Assembly (NCBI GenBank): GCA_964606405.1
Contig: CAZSGH010000015.1
Location: 1-60,115, forward strand
Origin: GCA-002282575 sp964606405
GTDB taxonomy: Bacteria > Pseudomonadota > Gammaproteobacteria > Thiomicrospirales > Thiomicrospiraceae
Reading direction: 5' to 3'
Length of the DNA stretch: 60,115 nucleotides
A model generated the notes under the pieces. The model did not search any database and was not told where the DNA came from. It saw only the letters and a list, made by a program, of their open reading frames with translations. Of the stretch, positions 1-6,238 are shown in pieces (position 1 is the stretch's first letter; every line of letters begins with the position of its first letter). The position numbers were made by a program, and so were the translations under genes.

Positions 1-322
1 TTTTGATGAGATTTTAATCTATGAGCGTTTACACAGTTTAATTTACAGACTCTAATTAGATTTGATTATCCTATCATTTTATTAACCATTATTGGCATCT
101 ATGCCATTGTTGATTTTGTTGTTTTCGGCTACTTAGTCTTGAATTAGTATTGTTTTCGCTTTTGTAGTTGTTGATGTCTTGACGGTGCTATTAGCTCACC
201 CGTGCTACGCCGCTATTTACTAAACTGGGTAAATTCTTCCCTTCTTTTTCGTATTAGCGTAGCGTTTACAGCGTAAGCTAAAGGAGCCTTAGGGTGGATT
301 AAATGAATTTAAGGAAAAATAC
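1..322. other. AT-rich leader with no supportable gene
   Basis: No complete gene is visible. One frame runs open from about 25 to a TAG at 145-147 and would encode a hydrophobic tail (ending in LVLN), but it has no start codon and a TGA lies at 22-24. It could be the decayed 3' end of a membrane protein gene. The rest reads as AT-rich spacer. The segment just before 323 carries a usable ribosome binding site (AAGGA) for the next gene. No reverse transcriptase or template repeat matching the next gene was seen here. Confidence 0.4.
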
Positions 323-826
323 ATGAAAAAAACATTACTAACCCTAGTCAGCTTGCTGTTGGCAACCGCTGTGCAGGCACAAACTTGCAACCCCAATATG
401 GTTAAAACCAAACCCGATAGCCAATACACGCTATCGGCGGATGGCACTGAGGTAACCGACACCAAAACAGGTTTAATTTGGCAGCGTTGTGTCTTGGGCA
501 CGAGTTGGAATGGCACGACTTGTAGCGGTACAGCTACCACTTATTATTGGGAAAACGCACTGGCGCAAGCGGCGACTGTGGCAGCCAATACCAGCCTGGC
601 ATGGCGATTGCCCAACCAAAAAGAACTGAAAAGCCTTGTCGAAACCGCTTGCTATGGTCAAGCTATTAACGAAACGGTCTTCCCCGCAACACCTATGTAT
701 ATTTGGTCGTCGTCGGCGTTTGTCTACAACACCTACGGCGCGTTGCTTGTCTATTTCAACTATGGCTACGACTATTGGGACAGTAAGAACTATGGTCTTG
801 CCGTGCGTCTTGTGCGCAGTCAGTAG
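323..826 (+). CDS. Secreted DUF1566 (Lcl C-terminal) domain protein, possible DGR target
   Basis: A 167-residue exported protein. Residues 1-19 form a Sec signal peptide (MKK start, cleavage after AQA). Residues 47-167 match the DUF1566/Lcl domain layout: TGLIWQRC, then WRLPNQKEL near 94, FPATP near 120, WSSS near 128, and a closing VRLVR. The family has a C-type-lectin-like fold and is usually a surface ligand-binding module. The start follows an AAGGA site. Between WSSS and VRLVR the residues are mostly Y, N, D, G, S and W encoded by codons ending in C or T, the pattern made by adenine mutagenesis of AAY codons in diversity-generating retroelements. No reverse transcriptase is present in the window. 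The domain call is firm; the DGR role is inference. Confidence 0.8.
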   Translation: MKKTLLTLVSLLLATAVQAQTCNPNMVKTKPDSQYTLSADGTEVTDTKTGLIWQRCVLGTSWNGTTCSGTATTYYWENALAQAATVAANTSLAWRLPNQKELKSLVETACYGQAINETVFPATPMYIWSSSAFVYNTYGALLVYFNYGYDYWDSKNYGLAVRLVRSQ

Positions 827-835
827 TTGGTTTTT

Positions 836-862
836 TTGCCCCTCCGTCGCAAAAGGAGGGGA
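836..862 (+). terminator. GC-rich hairpin just after the DUF1566 gene
   Basis: A 7-bp all-GC stem (CCCCTCC / GGAGGGG) with a loop of about nine bases lies some ten bases after the stop codon. A T-run comes before the stem but none follows it, so it is a poor rho-independent terminator in the + direction. GC-rich hairpins also occur just downstream of DGR variable regions, which is the alternative reading. Confidence 0.35.
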
Positions 863-920
863 GTAGTCGGCAAAGCCTGACGGGGTGAGTAGTTCCTCCT
901 TCACAAAGGGTGAGGGAATT

Positions 921-953
921 TTATGCTATGATAATGGCATGACGTTTTGGAGG
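921..953 (+). promoter_or_regulatory. Promoter/operator of the antitoxin gene, duplicated at 1553
   Basis: The segment holds a TATGATAAT -10-like box inside an ATGC-N10-GCAT inverted repeat, followed by a TGGAGG ribosome binding site. The first 27 bases match the segment starting at 1553 at 26 positions, so two neighbouring genes carry the same upstream block. The inverted repeat is a plausible operator for the toxin-antitoxin complex; that is inference. Confidence 0.5.
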
Positions 954-960
954 AATAAAC

Positions 961-1161
961 ATGCAAACCCTAACCTTAGCGGTAGAAGACCGTTTAATCG
1001 ACCAAGTGTTGGCGGTACTTAAACGATTCTCTCAAGACGAGGTTCGTGTTGTCGCGCAACAACCCACCGATTTGTTCAGTCAAACCGCTGGTATTTTGCA
1101 AGGGCAGGCTGTTGATCCTATTACGTGGCAGCGTCAAGTGCGTTCCGAAGAATGGCAATAA
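961..1161 (+). CDS. VapB-like antitoxin, type II toxin-antitoxin pair
   Basis: A 66-residue acidic/basic small protein with a C-terminus ending in SEEWQ, placed immediately before a PIN-domain toxin. The last 10 bases overlap the toxin start, which is typical of coupled vapBC pairs. A strong ribosome binding site (GGAGG) precedes the ATG. The N-terminal half (TLAVEDRLIDQVLAVLKRF) looks like the short strand-helix start of a DNA-binding dimer, but I cannot name the fold with certainty. It would neutralise the toxin and repress the operon through the operator at 921-953. Function rests mainly on position and size. Confidence 0.7.
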   Translation: MQTLTLAVEDRLIDQVLAVLKRFSQDEVRVVAQQPTDLFSQTAGILQGQAVDPITWQRQVRSEEWQ

Positions 1162-1532
1162 AATACCTTATTGATTCTAACGTCATTATCTATCATCTTA
1201 ATGGTGATGGTAGGGCGACGGAGTTTTTGCGCCAGCATCTTCAACAATCGGCGATTTCACAAATTACCTACTTAGAAGTCTTATCGTTTGCCTACAATGA
1301 GCAAGCAGCAAAATTGGTGCAGGCTTTTTTAGATCAGTTTGTATTGCTGGATATTACTAAGCCAATTACGCTAGCTTGTATCGAAAATCGCAAGCACAAG
1401 AAAATCAAAGTTCCCGATAATGTCATTGCCGCTACCGCGCAAGTTCATCAACTCACCTTGGTCACGCACAATATAAGCGACTTTTCGAGCCTGTCCGTTT
1501 CATTACTCGATATTTTCGACGGCGCCGCCTGA
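1152..1532 (+). CDS. VapC-like PIN-domain toxin ribonuclease
   Basis: A 126-residue PIN domain protein. The four acidic positions expected of PIN nucleases are present: D8 in YLIDSNVII, E42 in YLEVLSF, D89 in KVPDNVIAATA and D110 in HNISDF. The family cleaves tRNA or rRNA with bound Mg2+ when its antitoxin is lost. I place the start at ATG 1152, overlapping the antitoxin stop by 10 bases; the same frame is open upstream to 1125, but that extension lies wholly inside the antitoxin gene. Length is normal for VapC and all motif residues are kept, so it looks active. The RNA target is unknown. Confidence 0.85.
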   Translation: MAIKYLIDSNVIIYHLNGDGRATEFLRQHLQQSAISQITYLEVLSFAYNEQAAKLVQAFLDQFVLLDITKPITLACIENRKHKKIKVPDNVIAATAQVHQLTLVTHNISDFSSLSVSLLDIFDGAA

Positions 1533-1552
1533 CGAGATTAGGGATTGGGTAT

Positions 1553-1584
1553 TTATGCTATGATAATCGCATGACGTTTGGGAG
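1553..1584 (+). promoter_or_regulatory. Second copy of the antitoxin-type promoter/operator
   Basis: This block repeats the segment at 921-953 (26 of the first 27 bases identical), including TATGATAAT and the ATGC-N10-GCAT inverted repeat. It precedes the frameshifted DUF1640 gene, so that gene may have been under the same repressor as the toxin-antitoxin pair. Confidence 0.5.
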
Positions 1585-1590
1585 AATGCT

Positions 1591-1894
1591 ATGAGCACAA
1601 TCACTTTTGATGGTTTAGAGTTTGTTGAAACCCTTACCAAGGCAGGAGTGCCAGAAGCGCAAGCTAAGGCAGAAGCCAAAGCCATTAGCAATGCATGCCT
1701 TTAAGCAGATTATGGACAGCAAAGATATGGCTACTAAGCAAGATTTATTGTCTCTGCAATATAACATGACGGTAATAGAAAGTAATTTACGTAAAGACAT
1801 GGCAGAAATAAAAAGTGAAATGATGCGCGCTATGCTACTGCAAACTTTCGCCATTGCAGGTTTGGTCATTGCCGTTGTCAAGTTCATGAACTAA
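1591..1894 (+). pseudogene. DUF1640-type coiled-coil membrane protein, frameshifted
   Basis: The first frame gives MSTITFDGLEFVETLTKAG and continues through an alanine/lysine helix to TAA at 1702-1704. The adjacent frame then continues at once with a heptad-like stretch (KQIMDSKDMATKQDL), a coiled coil, and a C-terminal transmembrane helix (AIAGLVIAVVKFM) ending at 1894. Joined, the two halves have the layout of DUF1640 proteins: N-terminal helix, ATKxDL coiled coil, TM tail. A one-base insertion near 1699 explains the break. Read-through by +1 slippage at CTT-TAA cannot be excluded. Members are small membrane-anchored proteins of unknown role. Confidence 0.7.
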
Positions 1895-2012
1895 GTGCGT
1901 GTTGCTGCGTAATCTGATGGGGTGGCTTTCTCTCTTCCATCGGTAGAAGATGATCTGCGTTAAATTCTATATCATTTGTGAGAATCGGCTTTTATTAAAA
2001 AATAAATTCGGG

Positions 2013-2018
2013 TATAAT
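2013..2018 (+). promoter_or_regulatory. -10 box for rplM-rpsI
   Basis: A perfect TATAAT lies about 70 bases before rplM. A weak -35-like TTTATT sits 16 bases upstream. It is the only good -10 between the DUF1640 remnant and rplM. The leader before rplM is short and no autoregulatory structure was recognised. Confidence 0.5.
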
Positions 2019-2088
2019 CACGGATTCCCTTTCCCTTAAAACCCGAAATTTAATGAAGCAGCGATGCTTTTGAAAGGAAAAAAACGGA

Positions 2089-2517
2089 ATGAAAACATTT
2101 GTAGCCAAGCCACACGAAGTCAAACGTGACTGGTATGTGGTTGATGCTGAAGGCAAAACATTAGGTCGTCTAGCTGCTGAGTTAGCTTCTCGTCTACGTG
2201 GTAAGCACAAAGCAATTTATACGCCTCACGTCGATTGTGGCGATTACATGATTGTAATCAATGCAGAAAAAATCGGTGTGACTGGTGCAAAACGTACAGA
2301 CAAAATGTACTACCGTCATACTGGTTATGTTGGTAACATGAAGTCTGCATCATTTGAAAAAATGATCGAACGTTCGCCAGAGCGCGTATTGGAACTTGCT
2401 GTTAAAGGCATGTTGCCAAAAGGCCCGTTGGGTCGTGATATGTACCGCAAACTAAAAGTGTTTGCTGGCAATACTCACCCACACGCTGCACAACAGCCTG
2501 TGGCGTTAGATCTATAA
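2089..2517 (+). CDS. rplM: Large ribosomal subunit protein L13 (uL13)
   Basis: A 142-residue protein of standard L13 length. It opens with MKTFVAKPHEVKRDWYVVDA and keeps the family motifs GKTLGRLAAELASRLRGKHK, DCGDYMIVINAEKI and KGMLPKGPLGRDMYRKLKVF. L13 binds 23S rRNA early in assembly of the large subunit. The ribosome binding site is AAAGGA. rpsI follows after 14 bases, the usual conserved rplM-rpsI operon. Transcription probably begins at the TATAAT near 2013 and ends at the hairpin at 2945. Confidence 0.98.
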   Translation: MKTFVAKPHEVKRDWYVVDAEGKTLGRLAAELASRLRGKHKAIYTPHVDCGDYMIVINAEKIGVTGAKRTDKMYYRHTGYVGNMKSASFEKMIERSPERVLELAVKGMLPKGPLGRDMYRKLKVFAGNTHPHAAQQPVALDL

Positions 2518-2531
2518 GAGGAGTTTGAGTT

Positions 2532-2924
2532 ATGGCTATGGAACAGTACTTAGGAACTGGTCGTCGTAAAAGCTCGACTGCTCGCGTTTTTCTACGTCCA
2601 GGTACAGGCAAGATCGTGATTAACGGTCGCACATTAGAAGCGCATTTCCCACGTGAGACCGATCATATGATCGTTCGTCAACCGTTTGAAGTGACTGGTT
2701 CTGGTGATCGCTTTGATTTAGTTGTTAACGTCGTTGGTGGCGGTACTACTGGTCAAGCGGGCGCGATCCGTCATGGTTTGGCGCGTGCATTGGTTGCCTT
2801 CAATGAAGAAAACCGTGCAGCTTTACGTGCTAAGGGTCTCATGACTCGTGATGCGCGTGAAGTTGAGCGTAAGAAAGTCGGTCTGCACGGTGCGCGTCGT
2901 CGTCCACAGTTCTCGAAGCGTTAA
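2532..2924 (+). CDS. rpsI: Small ribosomal subunit protein S9 (uS9)
   Basis: A 130-residue S9. It has the N-terminal YLGTGRRKSSTARVFLRPG motif, the central GGGTTGQAGAIRHGLARAL motif and the basic tail ending in RRRPQFSKR, whose last lysine-arginine reaches the P-site tRNA in the 30S subunit. The start is preceded by GAGGAG. It is the second gene of the operon with rplM. A strong terminator follows about 20 bases after the stop. Confidence 0.98.
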   Translation: MAMEQYLGTGRRKSSTARVFLRPGTGKIVINGRTLEAHFPRETDHMIVRQPFEVTGSGDRFDLVVNVVGGGTTGQAGAIRHGLARALVAFNEENRAALRAKGLMTRDAREVERKKVGLHGARRRPQFSKR

Positions 2925-2942
2925 TTCGCAACTTTCGATTCG

Positions 2943-2972
2943 AAAAAGCCCGAACTTGTTCGGGCTTTTTTG
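2943..2972. terminator. Bidirectional rho-independent terminator after rpsI
   Basis: A stem AGCCCGAAC / GTTCGGGCT with a two-base loop is flanked by an A-run on the left and a six-T run on the right. It ends the rplM-rpsI transcript. Confidence 0.9.
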
Positions 2973-3050
2973 TATTTACTTTTCGCTTATTCCCCCATTA
3001 AAAAAACTGTCTTTTGTTTTTATTTCTGTCTCGTGATAATAGATACTGTT

Positions 3051-3199
3051 GGGGACTTCTAATAGCCTACAAAGGTTGGGGGTCTGGGGGAAGGGATGCA
3101 CTAAAAAACTTGTAACCCATTGATTAATTCCTTCCACCAGAGAAAAAATATACTTGGTATCGCTAAAAATTCCACGAAGTGGGGTTTTTAGCGGTGCCC
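3051..3199 (+). repeat. Dispersed ~150-bp intergenic repeat, copy 1
   Basis: A divergent full-length copy in forward orientation. It keeps the GGGGAAGGGATGC / ATTCCTTCC internal inverted repeat and the TAACCCATTGATTAA core. The terminal hairpin here is CGCTAAAAA / TTTTTAGCG with a CCAC-GAA-GTGG tip in place of the usual GC-GAA-GC tip, so pairing is kept although bases changed. Confidence 0.8.
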
Positions 3200-3222
3200 T
3201 GTTGTAGCGAGGAGTTATGAAT

Positions 3223-3870
3223 ATGCGTTATCCGTTGTCGTTAGTTTTTGCTGTGTTGATGGCAGCGTCGGTTTTTAATGTGGCTGTGGCAAGTGATGAG
3301 TTAGGATATACCGATCCTGTTGATGGTGTGCCTTGGTATCCACCCGTACGCATCGATTTTAATCAGCTAGAAAAAGAAGCGGCTAATGAAGCAAAAGAGG
3401 CTCAGCCAACAGCGCATGAACGTTGTTTGAAGCGAGCAGGCACAACATTGGTTGGTGAAAAGCTGATGTGTTCTACCCGTTCATCGCTGGATGCTGCCTT
3501 GCGTAAGGCAGGCGCTATCGCTATCCCTCATTCAGGGCAAAAGGATGTCTTAGTTTATGATGCCAGAGGTTTGTGGCCTGGTAGCGCTTACGTTTCTGTT
3601 GGCTTTACAGGGCAACGCTTTTCGGTTGTCGATATTGCTTATGCGCCATTGGTGGGTTGGTATGAGCAGTTGTATGCTCAATTAGTCAAACAGTACGGAA
3701 AACCAAAGCGCATAGAAGGCAGTCCTAAAGGCGCTAAAGGCGTAATGTGGCAACGTGATGATAGTGTACAAGTTTGGTTGCATCAGCCACAGCCGCAGGT
3801 ATTGCTGGTAAGTTATGTGCGTCCTGATATGTATAAGTATTGGACGCGTCCGCGTATCGTCGGTAAGTGA
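3223..3870 (+). CDS. Secreted hypothetical protein
   Basis: About 215 residues with a clear Sec signal peptide (MRYPLSLVFAVLMAASVF, cleavage after VAVA). I choose ATG 3223 over 3217 because AGGAG then lies 8 bases upstream rather than 2. The mature part begins with SDELGYTDPVDGVPWYPP, has an Ala/Glu-rich helix with HERC, a second Cys in EKLMCS (possible disulfide), and a strand-rich C-terminal half with YVSVGFTG and VMWQRDDSVQVWL. I do not recognise the family. It is probably periplasmic. It stands alone, between repeat copy 1 and the tandem array, which begins six bases after its stop. Confidence 0.7.
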   Translation: MRYPLSLVFAVLMAASVFNVAVASDELGYTDPVDGVPWYPPVRIDFNQLEKEAANEAKEAQPTAHERCLKRAGTTLVGEKLMCSTRSSLDAALRKAGAIAIPHSGQKDVLVYDARGLWPGSAYVSVGFTGQRFSVVDIAYAPLVGWYEQLYAQLVKQYGKPKRIEGSPKGAKGVMWQRDDSVQVWLHQPQPQVLLVSYVRPDMYKYWTRPRIVGK

Positions 3871-3875
3871 TAAAC

Positions 3876-4235
3876 CTGTTGCGCTGTCGCCTTGCGTTGT
3901 TGCGCGGTGCTCAACTCAGTCATGTACTTTNNNNNNNNNNNNNNNNNNNNNNNNNNNNNNNNNNNNNNNNNNNNNNNNNNNNNNNNNNNNNNNNNNNNNN
4001 NNNNNNNNNNNNNNNNNNNNNNNNNNNNNNCGCCTAGCAATTTCGCCAGCTCACGACGGTTTATGGCTTGTTGTCTGTTGCGCTGTCGCCTTGCGTTGTT
4101 GCGCGGTGCTCAACTCAGTCATGTACTTTTGTGTACATTCCCTCGTTTGCGCTCCGTGCGCCTAGCAATTTCGCCAGCTCACGACGGTTTATGGCTTGTT
4201 GTCTGTTGCGCTGCCGCCTTGCGTTGTTGCGCTGC
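3876..4235. repeat. 128-bp tandem repeat array interrupted by an assembly gap
   Basis: Before the gap, 3876-3930 matches 4075-4129. One full unit spans 4031-4158 and a third, slightly diverged partial unit spans 4159-4235. The unit is 128 bp and contains an ATGTAC / GTACAT hairpin and a GCGC-TCCGT-GCGC hairpin. If nothing else is missing, only 29 bp plus a whole number of units belong in the gap. Open frames run through it because of its composition, but they follow the repeat period and are not genes. Confidence 0.85.
3931..4030. other. Assembly gap (100 N)
   Basis: The run is exactly 100 N, a scaffold placeholder. It lies inside the 128-bp tandem array, so the true length and unit number are unknown. 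Confidence 0.98.
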
Positions 4236-4247
4236 CTCTCAAAGTCC

Positions 4248-4313
4248 GTCATTCCCGCAAAAGCGGGAATCTATCTAATTGGTTTTATTGATCCCCGCAT
4301 ACGCGAGGATGAC
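4248..4313. repeat. Palindromic GTCATTCCCGC-type repeat, copy A
   Basis: A 66-bp element with GTCATTCCCGC and GCGGGAAT forming a first hairpin, and outer ends GTCAT / ATGAC closing the element. A second copy lies at 52761-52826. Such elements are common intergenic repeats in beta- and gammaproteobacteria. This copy is degraded in its right half (CCCCGC-ATAC-GCGAGG). Confidence 0.8.
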
Positions 4314-4374
4314 GAATATTGAGTTATTAGAGATTCCCAGAGCTGTCGTCAGTGATTGGCGGTTTAAGCAAATA

Positions 4375-4403
4375 AAAAAGCCCGAAGTCATTCGGGCTTT
4401 TTT
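4375..4403. terminator. Bidirectional terminator after the ydcH-like gene
   Basis: A stem AAGCCCGAA / TTCGGGCTT with loop GTCA has T-runs in both directions. It lies 18 bases past the stop of the minus-strand DUF465 gene, which it most likely terminates. Confidence 0.9.
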
Positions 4404-4420
4404 GCTATGGTTAACGCAAC

Positions 4421-4663
4421 TTAAGCTGCTGTCAGCATGGCATAAAGTTGGTCTTTCAAATGAAGGCGTTGTTTTTTGATGGTTTCTAAATCAAAATCAC
4501 CAGCATTTTCTGCACCGTTTTCGATGCGCAAAATCTCTGTGTCAGCTGCATTGTATTCTTCGAATAGTTTAGCAAAGTGTGCATTTTCCATTTTTAACGT
4601 ATGGATTTTGTCTTTAAATTCTGGAAACTCATTAGCGAGTGATGGATGGTTTTCTACGTGCAT
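4421..4663 (-). CDS. YdcH family protein (DUF465)
   Basis: An 80-residue all-helical protein. The N-terminal HPSLANEFPEFKDKIHTLK stretch, followed by a run of charged residues and a closing LKKQRLHLKDQLY-like helix (here IKKQRLHLKDQLYAML), is the hallmark of DUF465/YdcH. The family forms small coiled-coil hairpins of unknown function. AAAAAGGAGC upstream gives a good ribosome binding site. It is monocistronic, between purD and a terminator, and transcribed in the same direction as purD. Confidence 0.9.
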   Translation of the reverse strand: MHVENHPSLANEFPEFKDKIHTLKMENAHFAKLFEEYNAADTEILRIENGAENAGDFDLETIKKQRLHLKDQLYAMLTAA

Positions 4664-4744
4664 GTTGATGCTCCTTTTTCATTAACTTGTTATTTTACGC
4701 GTATTCTATGACGCAAACATTACTTAAAGTCAATTTTGCGTCAA

Positions 4745-6043
4745 TTATTTACGCTTTTGCTCACGTTCAACCGCTCGATAGCCAATATCGGTGCGATAGA
4801 AAGTGCCATTAAAGTGAACTTCACGTAATGCTGTGTAAGCAGCCTGTTGTGCTTGTTCGGTTGTAGCGCCCAATGCGGTAATGCATAACACACGACCACC
4901 ACTGGTTATGATATTACCGTGATCGTCGTTAGCTGTACCTGCTTGGAATACTTTTGCTCCTGTTGCCTGTGCTGCATCAATCCCTGTAATGATGTCGCCT
5001 TTTTGTGGTTCATCTGGATAGTTTGCCGCAGCCATAACCACACCAAGGGCAACGCGGTTATCCCATTGCGTTGTTGTCACGTCGAGTTTTTCGGCTAAGG
5101 CAGCTTCGACTAAATCAACCAAATCTGACTGCAGGCGCATCATAATCGGCTGTGTTTCTGGATCGCCAAAGCGGCAGTTGAACTCGAGTGTTTTGGGGTT
5201 GCCTTGTGGGTCAATCATGCAGCCTGCGTATAAAAAGCCTGTATAAGGATTGCCTTCGCTTGCCATGCCCGCTAATACGGGCTTAATGATGCGCTCGATA
5301 ATGCGAGCTTCAACGTCTGCTGTGACCACAGGAGCAGGCGAGTAAGCGCCCATGCCGCCCGTGTTAGGACCTTTGTCGCCATTGTCGCGTGCTTTGTGAT
5401 CTTGGCTGCTTGCCATTGAGATGCTATTTTTACCATCGCACATGACAATAAAACTGGCTTCTTCGCCCGTTAAGAACTCTTCTACGACGAGGCGTGCGCC
5501 TGCACTGCCAAATTTTCCGCCTAAAATGTCATTAACCGCTTCTTCGGCTTCTGCGAGTGTCATGGCAACAATCACGCCTTTACCAGCAGCTAAACCGTCC
5601 GCTTTGAGCACAATGGGTGCGCCTTGTTCGCGTACATACGCCAAGGCTTGCGCTTGTTCTTCGCCATTAAAGACGCGATAAAATGCAGTGGGGATCGCGT
5701 GGCGTGCCATAAAATCTTTGGCAAAAGCTTTCGAGCTTTCTAGTTGTGCCGCAGTTTTTGTTGGTCCAAAAATGGCTAGACCCGCTGCGCGGAAGCCATC
5801 GACAACCCCCGCTGCTAAAGGTGCTTCAGGTCCAACAACGGTAAGTGCAATGGCATTGGCTTGAGCAAAAGCAACCAGTGCGGGCACATCGGTCGCACTA
5901 ATGGCGACGTTTTGACACTTGGTTTCGCTGGCGCTACCAGGATTGCCTGGTGCTACAAATACAGTGGTTACTTTGGTTGATTGTGCTAATTTCCAAGCAA
6001 GGGCGTGTTCGCGTCCGCCATTGCCGATAACAAGAATATTCAT
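4745..6043 (-). CDS. purD: Phosphoribosylamine-glycine ligase (GAR synthetase)
   Basis: A 432-residue ATP-grasp enzyme. It joins glycine to phosphoribosylamine in the second step of de novo purine synthesis in the cytoplasm. Visible motifs are the N-terminal MNILVIGNGGREHALAWKLA, VVGPEAPLAAG, the ATP-grasp lid LKADGLAAGKGVIVA, EEFLTGEEASFIVMCDG, and the metal/ATP site LEFNCRFGDPETQP. Length is normal and no key motif is missing. It is separated from purH, unlike the purHD operon of many relatives; purH, purE and purK lie within the next 12 kb. Confidence 0.97.
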   Translation of the reverse strand: MNILVIGNGGREHALAWKLAQSTKVTTVFVAPGNPGSASETKCQNVAISATDVPALVAFAQANAIALTVVGPEAPLAAGVVDGFRAAGLAIFGPTKTAAQLESSKAFAKDFMARHAIPTAFYRVFNGEEQAQALAYVREQGAPIVLKADGLAAGKGVIVAMTLAEAEEAVNDILGGKFGSAGARLVVEEFLTGEEASFIVMCDGKNSISMASSQDHKARDNGDKGPNTGGMGAYSPAPVVTADVEARIIERIIKPVLAGMASEGNPYTGFLYAGCMIDPQGNPKTLEFNCRFGDPETQPIMMRLQSDLVDLVEAALAEKLDVTTTQWDNRVALGVVMAAANYPDEPQKGDIITGIDAAQATGAKVFQAGTANDDHGNIITSGGRVLCITALGATTEQAQQAAYTALREVHFNGTFYRTDIGYRAVEREQKRK

Positions 6044-6238
6044 AATAACGGGTTCTTATGTAGGATTAAATGTATGTGAGTGCATTATAAGTCTTGCCTA
6101 AGCGCTTAAACATAGGAAAGAGAGAAGTTTTTTCGCATAATTTTACCTTTAATGATAATTTTGAGTGTGAAAAGGGTTAGAATCAGACAATAAGTAGTCG
6201 CTTTTTCTAATATCGCCAGCTGGTTGGGAGATTTTGTC

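Noticed and set aside
1..147. Hydrophobic open frame at the left edge
   Set aside because: It lacks a start codon and begins after an in-frame stop at 22-24; at best it is a decayed gene end.
289..904. Minus-strand open frames over the DUF1566 gene
   Set aside because: They are shadows of the plus-strand gene, which has a signal peptide, a ribosome binding site and a recognisable domain.
3813..4322. Several overlapping open frames in the tandem array
   Set aside because: They follow the 128-bp repeat period, run through N and occur in all frames; they have no start signals of their own.
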